A stretch of DNA of 62,618 bases, from positions 1 through 62,618 of the forward strand of contig CAZJUR010000005.1 of assembly GCA_964549525.1 (NCBI GenBank), read 5' to 3'. This stretch comes from CAZJUR01 sp964549525 (GTDB lineage Bacteria; Patescibacteriota; Saccharimonadia; Saccharimonadales; Saccharimonadaceae). The notes beneath the pieces are model-generated. The model was not told where the DNA came from. It made no database searches and saw only the letters and a list, made by a program, of their open reading frames with translations. Shown piece after piece: positions 33,476 to 41,318 of this stretch. Each line of letters starts with the position of its first letter. The first letter of the stretch is position 1. Position numbers and translations under genes: made by a program.

Positions 33476-33834
33476 ACCGAACTATCTACAGCTTCAAACA
33501 CTTCGCTAGGGTGCATAGTGGTTTTGTCGATAAAAGCTTTTATATTGTACTGCGAGAACACCTTGCTCTGTGTATGATCAACATGACTCGACCAGATAAT
33601 AATAGGAATTTTTTGTGTATCTTCATGCGACTTAACTTCGTGTAAAAATGCAATCCCATTCGTATGCGGTAAAAAAATATCTAATACTATAACATCGGGA
33701 GAGAAATCATCAATTTCATCTATGGCTACGTGCGGATTGGTGCTGATTTTTACCTTATACCCATTTTTTTCAAACATTTTTTTATACATTTCTGCTAGCC
33801 AACGGTCGTCATCTACCAGTAAAAGTTTTTTCAT
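33472..33834 (-). CDS. Stand-alone receiver-domain response regulator
   Basis: 120 residues, receiver only: LLLVDDDRW with acidic pair, phosphoacceptor Asp in VIVLDIFLPHTNG, switch Ser/Thr in IIIWSSHV, and Lys in KAFIDKTT. No output domain. Start and stop overlap those of its neighbours by 4 bases each (kinase upstream, recO downstream), so all three should be made together. It probably works by direct protein contact. Confidence 0.9.
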   Translation of the reverse strand: MKKLLLVDDDRWLAEMYKKMFEKNGYKVKISTNPHVAIDEIDDFSPDVIVLDIFLPHTNGIAFLHEVKSHEDTQKIPIIIWSSHVDHTQSKVFSQYNIKAFIDKTTMHPSEVFEAVDSSV

Positions 33835-34523
33835 ACGGTAAAGAGGTGTAGTTGTTTAGACTGCGGAACATCAAGATATATATTAAGTCCCCCACTTCGT
33901 GGTCGCATAATATGAAGGTTGGCCTTAAGAGCTTTTGCAAACTGTTCCGCAATATAAATTCCTAATCCACTCCGAGCTGGTCGCACAGCAAATTGATGTG
34001 GTGCATGTCTCATTTGTTTTAACTGAGCTGCTTGTATATGAGTTCCATTATCTTGTACACCTACGCGCATTGTATCTTTAACTCGTCGAGCATGTACAAC
34101 GATATTCGCGTTGTCCTCGCTATAATGAATTGCATTATCACATAACCCTACCAACATACTATGAAGAACTTCGCGATTACTACAAACAAGTAGCTGTTGT
34201 TGCGACGGGTGAAACTCAATTTCACGTCCGAGTTCTCGGCAAACAGGGGTAAACTCGTGTAGAACTGCTTCGCACAGATGGTTTAGATTAATGGTTTCTG
34301 TTTCAAATTCAGCTATGGAGTGGCTATAAGACAGCGTTTGCGTTAAGCGCAGCATCCGCTCTGTTAATAGCTCTATTCTTCTCAGCGCATTCTCGGTTTC
34401 TTGAGACGAGTACTGATCACGTGCAATTGCAAGTTGACGGATGACAGCCAGTGGGGCTTTTAATTCATGCGCCATTGCAATAAATGACGTAACCTCTTTA
34501 TTTGGTAGCTGTTTCTCCCACAT
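33831..34523 (-). CDS. Soluble sensor histidine kinase
   Basis: 230 residues without membrane segment or sensor domain. HisKA box AMAHELKAPLAVIRQ holds the phospho-His. The ATPase domain has N box LVGLCDNAIHYSEDNA, a degenerate G1 (VQDNGTHIQ in place of DxGxGI) and G2 RSGLGIYIAEQFAKAL. TACACT with upstream TG (34540-34535) lies 11 bases before ATG 34523. The degenerate G1 suggests weakened or altered ATP use. The input must come from another protein or the cytoplasm. First gene of the kinase-receiver-recO unit. Confidence 0.88.
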   Translation of the reverse strand: MWEKQLPNKEVTSFIAMAHELKAPLAVIRQLAIARDQYSSQETENALRRIELLTERMLRLTQTLSYSHSIAEFETETINLNHLCEAVLHEFTPVCRELGREIEFHPSQQQLLVCSNREVLHSMLVGLCDNAIHYSEDNANIVVHARRVKDTMRVGVQDNGTHIQAAQLKQMRHAPHQFAVRPARSGLGIYIAEQFAKALKANLHIMRPRSGGLNIYLDVPQSKQLHLFTV

Positions 34524-34551
34524 ATACTACATCTAGTGTAGCATATGACTT

Positions 34552-35199
34552 TTACTGACTAAAGGATAGCTTGGTTAGAATACGTTCGTTAAAATCAGGT
34601 CGAAATGACGGAGAATCAGTCTGAAGAACAAGTGTTTTATCACGAATTTTAAATACTGCCGCTGAGCCTTCAATGGCTTCGGTAAATTTCCCGTCAAAAC
34701 GCGTTCCAGTAAACCCGTTTGCCGTTAATGCTTGGCTTGCAAGTTCTCCAGATTTAACTAGTCCACTATATTGTTGCAAAATTTGATCATATTTTTGTGA
34801 CAATATGGAAACTCGGAGCGCAAATTTATTTTCTCCAGTTGTACTTTGGACGATCTCAGGATGGAAAAATGCTTCGTAATTTCCTCCGCTAGAACCATCG
34901 TTTTGTACATATACACTCCATGTTTTAGGGTATGTGAATGTGACTCGCCCTAAATCACTCGGTCCAATAAATTCCTTCATCGGATCTTTTTGTTTTTCGT
35001 CAAACTCTTTTTGATCCTCTTTAATTTGCTCGGTTCTTGCCTGCTTTTCTGCTGCATCGATTCGGGCATCCACATTATTTTTTTGATCATTATAGTTGAC
35101 GAGTGCCCAGATCATAATTGAACCAAACACCAGACACACAATCCCGAGTACAATATTGCCAATTACCGGTCCACTGATAAATCCTGATTGCTTATTCAT
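34552..35199 (-). CDS. Unknown single-pass membrane protein
   Basis: 215 residues. One N-terminal helix (about 10-35, VIGNIVLGIVCLVFGSIMIWAL) precedes a charged coiled stretch (about 45-75), then a soluble domain starting FTYPKTWSVYVQNDGSSGGNYEAFFHP. That YPxxW-x-V block recalls PsbP-like or lipoprotein-like domains. It is probably anchored in the membrane with the domain outside. AAAGGACAGAA before ATG 35199 is a fair ribosome site. Function unknown. Confidence 0.6.
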   Translation of the reverse strand: MNKQSGFISGPVIGNIVLGIVCLVFGSIMIWALVNYNDQKNNVDARIDAAEKQARTEQIKEDQKEFDEKQKDPMKEFIGPSDLGRVTFTYPKTWSVYVQNDGSSGGNYEAFFHPEIVQSTTGENKFALRVSILSQKYDQILQQYSGLVKSGELASQALTANGFTGTRFDGKFTEAIEGSAAVFKIRDKTLVLQTDSPSFRPDFNERILTKLSFSQ

Positions 35200-35239
35200 T
35201 TCTGTCCTTTACGTTATTTATACTCAGTATAGAAAATAG

Positions 35240-35761
35240 TTATGCTTTTTGTAAAGGGTCAAATTGAAATAGCTTCATTGATCGATACGTTTTGATTGGT
35301 TTTTGGTTATCAAATCCAAACCCATGACTGATGAGATAGATGGGCTTTTGATGAAGTGTGGCGTGGGCTTGCAATTTTTTTTGTAGCTTTGGCATATAAT
35401 GAGAGGCCAAAAACGTGTACACAACTGTAGTCTCTCGCGGAAGGGAGCTTTGCCAAAAATTAGCTAGGTATATATGTATTTGGGGATGAGAACGACTCAA
35501 AATATGTGCAATAAGCCATACCACAGGACTCAGCTCATATCCCACACTTTTTCTCACCTTTGGGGTAACATACCGTAACACACGCCCGTCTCCACAGCCG
35601 ATATCAACAAAGACATCTCGTTTTGTGAAATTATACAGTTGTGTCATATCATGCATATGTGCAGATAATGTCGGCACATATGGCGCACCAAAAAATACGA
35701 CAAAAAAGCTCAGAAAGATAATGATACATAAAAGGACCCCGAAAATCTCACTTATTGTCAT
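35240..35761 (-). CDS. Membrane-anchored class I SAM-dependent methyltransferase
   Basis: 173 residues. One N-terminal membrane helix (about 6-28) is followed by a compact Rossmann methylase with motif I VFVDIGCGDGRVLRYV, an acidic motif (SVGYELSPVVWLIA) and a TTVVYTFLASHY strand. Small TM-methylases of this form occur widely. The substrate is unknown; a lipid or membrane-associated protein is plausible from the anchor. Its start overlaps the end of xseB by 14 bases. Confidence 0.75.
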   Translation of the reverse strand: MTISEIFGVLLCIIIFLSFFVVFFGAPYVPTLSAHMHDMTQLYNFTKRDVFVDIGCGDGRVLRYVTPKVRKSVGYELSPVVWLIAHILSRSHPQIHIYLANFWQSSLPRETTVVYTFLASHYMPKLQKKLQAHATLHQKPIYLISHGFGFDNQKPIKTYRSMKLFQFDPLQKA

Positions 35762-35951
35762 TGTTATGAATAACCGTAATCGTGTGTTTCATGGTTTCAA
35801 TATCTTTCATAATAACTTCTGCCAGATCATGGGCTTTCTTGTACTCCTGTACACCGCGCTCTAAGTCAAACTCCTCTGAATCAAACCATTGAATGATGGC
35901 CTCTAGCTCTTCGATGCGCTTTTTGATAGATTTATTTTTTTCGTTTGACAT
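35748..35951 (-). CDS. xseB: Exodeoxyribonuclease VII small subunit
   Basis: 67 residues: KRIEELEAIIQWFDSEEFDLERGVQEYKKAHDLAEVIMKDIE. The two-helix pattern with L-E-x-I-V-x-x-L-E-like spacing and a final long helix is that of XseB. It overlaps the end of xseA by 20 bases. Together the subunits degrade single-stranded DNA from both ends. Confidence 0.88.
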   Translation of the reverse strand: MSNEKNKSIKKRIEELEAIIQWFDSEEFDLERGVQEYKKAHDLAEVIMKDIETMKHTITVIHNNDNK

Positions 35952-37047
35952 GTGACACTCCTGCTTTCATTATAACGCTATTTGTTTCTACTATAATAGC
36001 TTGACCGACAGATGCCTGCTGGATAATTGTCCCATCAGCACGTCGTAAAAGCGCATAGCCGCGATCTAAGACGCGTTGTGGATTTAGTTGCACAAGAACT
36101 TGTTGTAGCGTAGCAGTGCGCTTTTCATAGCGATCTACGTGACCCTCAAAAATACGGTGAATCTTTTCTTGTTGCTCAAGAATATGCTGCTCTGTGAAAT
36201 CAATTTGTCGCGAGAGAATGGTCTCAATATGAGTAACATGACTTGTCAGAGCGTGCTTTATCGTATTTTTATCGGGAACTATATGTTGAGCTACATTACT
36301 TGGAGTTGAGGCACGAAAATCAGCTACCATGTCGGCAAGCGTGGTGTCGGTCTCGTGGCCTATACCGGTGATTATTGGTGCACGACTCGCCGCAATTGCT
36401 CGAACTAATAATTCGTCATTAAATACACTCAGATCATCTGCGCTTCCCCCACCTCTCATGAGAGCGATGACTTCTGGTGTGTGTGCGTGCTCATTAAAGG
36501 CATTCAGTGCACGAATAATGGAGTCTGCCGCTGATTCGCCTTGTACGGTGACATGACGGACATCAATCTGGACACCACCCCACCGTTCATGCATAATTTT
36601 TAAAAAATCAGCATATCCTGCCGACTCGGTAGATGTTATAACGCCAATATGATGGGGCATGTATGGAAGTGGTCGTTTTCGTTCTTCGCTTAAAAGTCCT
36701 TCTTTACTAAGCTTTTTTTGAAGTAATTCGAAGTTTCTCTTAAGACTGCCCTCTCCTATCGGTTTAATGCTACGCACGGTGAGGCTAAATTTTCCCCATT
36801 GTGTCAATTTAGGACTGGCTTCGACCGCTACTGTCATACCGTCTTCCAGTCCTATGCGTAACTGAAACGCCATCATAAAGCAGTTGAGACTCGATGATTC
36901 ATCGCGAAGATCAAAGAAAACATATTTTGATTGATTAACTTTAAAAGATTGCACCTCACCTATTATCGTTACGCTCGGATAAGCATACTCTAGCGTTTGG
37001 TTAGTCAGTGCAATGAAATCACTGACGCTTAAGGGGACTTTTTCCAT
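35932..37047 (-). CDS. xseA: Exodeoxyribonuclease VII large subunit
   Basis: 371 residues. An N-terminal OB fold (VTIIGEVQSFKVNQSKYVFFDLRDESSSLNCFM) leads to the catalytic core with IGVITSTESAGYADFLKIM, VIALMRGGGSADDLSVFNDELLVRAIAAS, PIITGIGHETDTTLADMVADFRASTPSNVA. The C-terminal coiled region ends LDRGYALLRR. All are XseA blocks. It is somewhat shorter than the E. coli protein in the coiled region. The start overlaps the upstream membrane protein gene by 29 bases. Confidence 0.95.
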   Translation of the reverse strand: MEKVPLSVSDFIALTNQTLEYAYPSVTIIGEVQSFKVNQSKYVFFDLRDESSSLNCFMMAFQLRIGLEDGMTVAVEASPKLTQWGKFSLTVRSIKPIGEGSLKRNFELLQKKLSKEGLLSEERKRPLPYMPHHIGVITSTESAGYADFLKIMHERWGGVQIDVRHVTVQGESAADSIIRALNAFNEHAHTPEVIALMRGGGSADDLSVFNDELLVRAIAASRAPIITGIGHETDTTLADMVADFRASTPSNVAQHIVPDKNTIKHALTSHVTHIETILSRQIDFTEQHILEQQEKIHRIFEGHVDRYEKRTATLQQVLVQLNPQRVLDRGYALLRRADGTIIQQASVGQAIIVETNSVIMKAGVSHVKRKK

Positions 37048-38059
37048 GCTCCATAACCGTTAATTGATAAAATATGTAGCCTGTAACTATCGTACCAAGT
37101 AGCAAAATAACACGTACCAAGACAACTGCCGCAATAGAAGCTTCTCTCGCAGCGCCGCTCGCGCTCAAAACTGAAATCATAATTGCTTCATAGGCACCAG
37201 CACCGCCGGGTGTAAATAGCAAAAAACCAGCAAAGGAAGCTAGTCCGTAGGCGATGATAATTGCCGCAGGATTGATAGTATAACCAAGTGCCCAAAAACC
37301 GATTAAAAACATCGTCGTATCTGCAATATTAAATAATAAACCCCATAAAAACGGTTTGGTGAGCACGCGTTTATCACACATAAGCTCACGATAATCGTTT
37401 CGAAATTCCAACAAAAAATGCTCAACACGCTCATAGGCCACAACTCGACGTGGTCGTCGTGAAACAAACGAAGAGATCTTATTGACACTCCTGGTTGCCC
37501 AATGCGCAAATGATCGTAAACGACCGGCATCATGAATAATATAGAGGCTAAAAATAATAAAGAACACAATGGTACATGTCACAAAAGATGTGCTAAGAAT
37601 AATCATACGATCCGCACCACTATCGAGCGTAATTACTATCACCGCCACAAAGAGAAGCAACAAATACGCCATAAAACCGACAATATAACGCACTAACTGC
37701 GCCATAGTAGATTTAGCCGGACTAACTTTAAGGTGACCAAATCGCCACGTCATATAGCTTACCCCTGATACTCCACCGCTCGGCAGTAAATGATTCACAA
37801 AATTGAGCTCTAATGCCATTCGAGTGAGGGTAAATCGTGAAACATTATTCAGAGAGCCTTTTGCTCTCAGATACGAAAACATCATCTCGCCTACCGCATA
37901 GTATGTCAAAATTTGGAGAGGAATGAGAAGCGCCAAAACAGCTAGATTTGCATTACTCATGAGCTTCCACGCATGAACGATCTCTTTTTGCGAAATAAAT
38001 ATTAAAAGCGCAAGTAATAAGATTGTAATCAAACTCACAATTGTTCGGCGTGACATCAC
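37019..38059 (-). CDS. Lysylphosphatidylglycerol synthase TM-like / UPF0104 membrane protein
   Basis: 346 residues with about eight hydrophobic helices. LNFVNHLLPSGGVSGVSYMTWRFG and TPGGAGAYEAIMISVLSASG are the two conserved blocks of the LPG_synthase_TM (YbhN/AglD-like) family. Members are membrane parts of lipid-modifying or flippase-like systems. No soluble synthetase domain is fused. The likely start is ATG 38056 (a GTG precedes it), 8 bases after TATAAT (38070-38065). Confidence 0.85.
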   Translation of the reverse strand: MMSRRTIVSLITILLLALLIFISQKEIVHAWKLMSNANLAVLALLIPLQILTYYAVGEMMFSYLRAKGSLNNVSRFTLTRMALELNFVNHLLPSGGVSGVSYMTWRFGHLKVSPAKSTMAQLVRYIVGFMAYLLLLFVAVIVITLDSGADRMIILSTSFVTCTIVFFIIFSLYIIHDAGRLRSFAHWATRSVNKISSFVSRRPRRVVAYERVEHFLLEFRNDYRELMCDKRVLTKPFLWGLLFNIADTTMFLIGFWALGYTINPAAIIIAYGLASFAGFLLFTPGGAGAYEAIMISVLSASGAAREASIAAVVLVRVILLLGTIVTGYIFYQLTVMEHGKSPLKRQ

Positions 38060-38064
38060 CTTTT

Positions 38065-38070
38065 ATTATA
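38065..38070 (-). promoter_or_regulatory. -10 TATAAT of the LPG-synthase-like gene, leaderless type
   Basis: A consensus hexamer on the minus strand, 8 bases before ATG 38056. Divergent from the TACAAT of the next gene, which lies 30 bases away. Confidence 0.5.
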
Positions 38071-38099
38071 CCTGATTTTCTCTGGCATCTATTGTAGGT

Positions 38100-38105
38100 T
38101 ACAAT
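38100..38105 (+). promoter_or_regulatory. -10 TACAAT of the TRM11-like gene, leaderless type
   Basis: TACAAT, 8 bases before ATG 38114. No ribosome site. The -35 region is poor. Confidence 0.4.
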
Positions 38106-38113
38106 AAGAATCA

Positions 38114-39286
38114 ATGAAACAGCTGTGCATATTAGGTCGCCAACCGGCAATTGGAATTGCCGAACTTGAAGCATTGTATGGAGCTGATAACCTGGAGGTA
38201 TGTAGTCCTTCGTCTGTTCAAGTTACTACTGACCAACCAATTCATTTTCGAAGATTAGGTGGAACAATAAAGATAGCCAAGCCATTAAAGGAACTGCCTG
38301 GCTATAGCTTTACTCAAGCGTGCGAATATCTCTCAAAAACCATCCCACAACACGTCAAACACCTTCCTGATGGTAAATTAAAACTTGGCCTGAGTTTGTA
38401 TGATGATGCGACTGTATCTCTCTCTACCCTCACCGCTCAGCTTTTGCGATTAAAAAAACCTATCAAGCAAGCCGGAAGAAGTGTAAGAATAGTTGAAAAT
38501 AAATCGCTTGTTTTAGATGCAGCGCAAGTTATATATAACAAATTAACTAAAGAACTAGGCTGGGAGCTTCTCCTCATAAAAACAAAAAGTGGTTTTATGC
38601 TTGCGCAAACTACCGCTGTGCAAGATATCAATGATTACACCGTTCGTGATCGAGGGCGTCCCAAAAGAGATGCCCGAATCGGTATGTTACCGCCAAAATT
38701 AGCTCAGATCATTATCAATCTTGCATCATACACGCTGGATACTAAAAAAACGATTCTTGACCCATTTTGCGGAACTGGTGTCTTGCTGCAAGAGGCACTA
38801 CTGATGGGCTATTCTGTGTATGGAACAGATAACAATGATCGAATGATACAGTATAGTCGCGAAAATTTACAGTGGCTTGAAAAAAAGTATGATCTACGTG
38901 CTGCTTGGGATCTAGCAGAAGCCGATGCAACTAAAGCAACCTGGAAACAACCTATTGATAATGTGGCTTGTGAGACCTATCTTGGTCGTCCATTTACCAC
39001 CCCTCCAGATAGTGCCCTGCTTCAAAAGAATCGAGCTGATTGTGACACAATTATCCGAAAATTTCTCCAAAACATAGGCTCGCAACTTTCATCTGGTACA
39101 CGGCTATGTATTGCTGTACCTGCGTGGTTTATGGGAAATTCAGTTTTTCATCTAGCAACACTTGACGATCTCGAGAAAATTGGGTACAATCAAATAAGTT
39201 TTGTTCACGCCCCTCGCACTGATTTGATCTACCATCGTGAGGATCAAATCGTTGGTCGTGAACTTGTAGTGCTAGCAAGGAGATAA
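38114..39286 (+). CDS. TRM11/RlmL-like RNA (or DNA) methyltransferase, active-site motif altered
   Basis: 390 residues. The N-terminal part (about 1-170) looks THUMP-like. Then come RDRGRPKRDARIGMLPPKLAQIIINLA and SAM motif I TILDPFCGTGVLLQEALLMG, with motif II YGTDNNDRMI. Where the family has DPPYG, the sequence reads VACETYLGRPF. The usual N/D-P-P-Y catalytic motif is therefore absent, although the LGRP stretch lines up with the following PYG-x-x. It could modify tRNA guanine by a different chemistry, or be a diverged binding protein. rpmA follows 4 bases later. Confidence 0.78.
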   Translation: MKQLCILGRQPAIGIAELEALYGADNLEVCSPSSVQVTTDQPIHFRRLGGTIKIAKPLKELPGYSFTQACEYLSKTIPQHVKHLPDGKLKLGLSLYDDATVSLSTLTAQLLRLKKPIKQAGRSVRIVENKSLVLDAAQVIYNKLTKELGWELLLIKTKSGFMLAQTTAVQDINDYTVRDRGRPKRDARIGMLPPKLAQIIINLASYTLDTKKTILDPFCGTGVLLQEALLMGYSVYGTDNNDRMIQYSRENLQWLEKKYDLRAAWDLAEADATKATWKQPIDNVACETYLGRPFTTPPDSALLQKNRADCDTIIRKFLQNIGSQLSSGTRLCIAVPAWFMGNSVFHLATLDDLEKIGYNQISFVHAPRTDLIYHREDQIVGRELVVLARR

Positions 39287-39290
39287 GTAT

Positions 39291-39563
39291 ATGTCAAAAA
39301 TTAAAGCAGGCGGCTCATCCAAGAATGTCCACGATTCACCTGGTCAACGACTAGGGGTGAAACGTTTTGGCGGTCAAAAAGTATCAGCCGGTGAAGTGCT
39401 GGTCCGTCAAGTTGGTGCCACTAAACTCGCTGGAAATGGCACATATATGAGCAGGAATTATACTATTCATGCAGCCAAAGATGGCGTTGTAGGATTTAAA
39501 AAAGTAAAGAAAACTCGTTTTACTGGAAAAACTACAGCTCGAACGCAAGTTATTGTTGAATAA
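39291..39563 (+). CDS. rpmA: Ribosomal protein bL27
   Basis: 90 residues: KAGGSSKNVHDSPGQRLGVKRFGGQKVSAGEVLVRQVGATKLAGNG, the full bL27 signature. The N-terminus (MSKIKAGG) is already close to the mature form, with no long cleavable extension. bL27 reaches the peptidyl-transferase centre. AAGGAGATAAGTAT is a clear ribosome site, as expected for a second gene. The usual partner rplU is not adjacent; a methylase takes its place. Confidence 0.97.
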   Translation: MSKIKAGGSSKNVHDSPGQRLGVKRFGGQKVSAGEVLVRQVGATKLAGNGTYMSRNYTIHAAKDGVVGFKKVKKTRFTGKTTARTQVIVE

Positions 39564-39579
39564 TAATAGGAATAGGTAT

Positions 39580-40083
39580 TTATAACTGTTGAGGTGGCTG
39601 TTGTTCCGAAGAATCATTCTCTTGTGAGATAGAATCTGGCGTGGCAAAACTTGTTTCGACAGATGGAGTCGTATCTTCAGTTTGTGTAGTAGTCGGCGTT
39701 TGAGTGACCACACCTAAATGCTGCTTGATTTTTTCAACGACATCATTGATAACGACTTGTGATTTCACTAGATATTCATCTACTCCTAGACTTTCGGCGC
39801 GTTGTTTGTCTTTTTCTTGCGATAAAGCCGTCAGCATTATAACCCGCACATTCGCCGTTTCAGGAGTATTTCGTAAAATATCTAGCACATCAAACCCACT
39901 TACTTTGGGCATCATAGCATCGAGTACGATCAAATCTGGTTTATGAGCAAGTGCTGCCGCTAGCGCGTCTTCCCCGTTCCGCACTTCTGAAACGTCAAAG
40001 CCTTCGTATAATAGCCTATCTCGATATACTGCAGATAGATTTTCATCGTCTTCAACTAAAAGAATTTTTTTCTTGCTATCCAT
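39580..40083 (-). CDS. Response regulator: REC domain with disordered Thr/Gln-rich tail
   Basis: The start is ATG 40083 (MDSKKKILLVEDD), 7 bases after TATAGT; the frame runs further up to 40113 without support. Receiver: acidic pair in LLVEDDENL, phosphoacceptor in LIVLDAMMPKVSGFDVLD, T in VIMLTALS, K in EYLVKSQV. No output domain; a tail of about 45 residues rich in Thr, Ser, Gln and Pro follows. It is clearly a paralogue of the regulator at 5198-6136. No kinase is next to it, so its partner is elsewhere, perhaps the 3.4-kb kinase. Confidence 0.9.
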   Translation of the reverse strand: MDSKKKILLVEDDENLSAVYRDRLLYEGFDVSEVRNGEDALAAALAHKPDLIVLDAMMPKVSGFDVLDILRNTPETANVRVIMLTALSQEKDKQRAESLGVDEYLVKSQVVINDVVEKIKQHLGVVTQTPTTTQTEDTTPSVETSFATPDSISQENDSSEQQPPQQL

Positions 40084-40090
40084 ACACACT

Positions 40091-40119
40091 ACTATACGCC
40101 ATAAAATAGTCAATCACAA
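40091..40119 (-). promoter_or_regulatory. Promoter of the orphan response regulator, leaderless type
   Basis: Minus strand: TTGTGA (40119-40114), a 17-base spacer and TATAGT (40096-40091), then 7 bases to ATG 40083. Confidence 0.5.
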
Positions 40120-41301
40120 GCTATTTAAGCGGTCGATTGCTTGTTGCTTCTGAAGATCGTTTTCTCTTGTGGCAGATTCTGGTTGAACAATTATTTGATC
40201 AGGATTTACGCCATGCTTGCTAATATTTTTGCCATTGGGTGTGTACCATTTTGCAATCGTCACTTTTAGCGTTGCTCCGCCACGCAGATCGACTTTAGAT
40301 TGGACACTGCCCTTCCCGAAGCTTTTTTCACCTACAATAGTCGCGAGCTTATAATCCTGTAGTGCGCCTGCCACAATTTCACTTGCGCTGGCGCTGCCAC
40401 TATTGATGAGTACAACGGTTGGGATGCTTGCAGCGATTTGCTCATTGGTGGAAGTATGGTCCTCGATTATCTTATCTCCTCGTCGTTCGGTAACAACTGT
40501 CTTCCCTCTCGCCACCCAAAGACTGGCTATATCGTTAGCTTGATCTAAATAACCACCGCCATTGTTGCGAAGATCAATGAGTAACTTTTTTATGCCATTG
40601 TTTTTTAGCTTTTGTATGGTTTGACGCGTATCAGTAGCAGTAGTTTCTCCAAATCGGGAGATGGTAACAATTCCGACTTCTCCTTGTTGCTCTGACGTGA
40701 CACTCGGAGTAGTGATCACGGCTCGAGTGATAGTAAAATCCTTAATTGCATCAGTGCGAAATATAGATAATTTTACCGTTGTTCCTGCTTTACCTTTGAT
40801 CTTCGAGACTGCTTGATCGACTGTCCATTTGGTTGTATCTTCGTCATTGACCTTTACGATAACGTCTTTTGGTAGCAAGCCTGCTTTCTGAGCCGGACTG
40901 TCATTAAGGGGCGCTACAATTACAAGTTGACCCTCCCTTTTATCTAGCTCTGCTCCTATGCCGCTAAATGTGCCTTCAAGGTCTTGATCGAACTGCTCGC
41001 TTTCTTTTTTATTCATAAAAACAGTGTATGGGTCACCTACGGCATCAACCAGACCTTTTTGCGCACCTTCTATGAGGACGTGGTCAGAGAGGTTGCCATC
41101 ATATGATTTTCGAAGCTCATTATATGTTTTTTGCACTGGACTTAAATTCAGTCCTGTCAGGCTAGTTTGCGTTGTTACATAATCACGAGATAGCGCGCCG
41201 ATTGTCACACCAACTAACACACTCGCTACACATAGCAGCACGACACGTCGTGCTGATAGACGCTGTCGAGGCTTTACGGACGGCTCATGAAATTGATGCA
41301 T
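40114..41301 (-). CDS. C-terminal processing peptidase (Ctp, S41) with PDZ domain
   Basis: 395 residues. An N-terminal membrane anchor (about 20-40, RVVLLCVASVLVGVTIGAL) precedes a helical lead. A PDZ domain follows (about 115-195, GTFSGIGAELDKREGQLVIVAPL...PAQKAGLLPKDVIVKV). The S41 core comes next, with catalytic Ser in INSGSASASEIVAGAL and Lys in GEKSFGKGSVQ. It cleaves proteins outside the membrane, often cell-wall hydrolases or their regulators. It lies 17 bases after a PcsB-like wall hydrolase gene, a likely substrate or partner. Confidence 0.93.
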   Translation of the reverse strand: MHQFHEPSVKPRQRLSARRVVLLCVASVLVGVTIGALSRDYVTTQTSLTGLNLSPVQKTYNELRKSYDGNLSDHVLIEGAQKGLVDAVGDPYTVFMNKKESEQFDQDLEGTFSGIGAELDKREGQLVIVAPLNDSPAQKAGLLPKDVIVKVNDEDTTKWTVDQAVSKIKGKAGTTVKLSIFRTDAIKDFTITRAVITTPSVTSEQQGEVGIVTISRFGETTATDTRQTIQKLKNNGIKKLLIDLRNNGGGYLDQANDIASLWVARGKTVVTERRGDKIIEDHTSTNEQIAASIPTVVLINSGSASASEIVAGALQDYKLATIVGEKSFGKGSVQSKVDLRGGATLKVTIAKWYTPNGKNISKHGVNPDQIIVQPESATRENDLQKQQAIDRLNSL

Positions 41302-41318
41302 AGAGATAAAAGTTCTAT

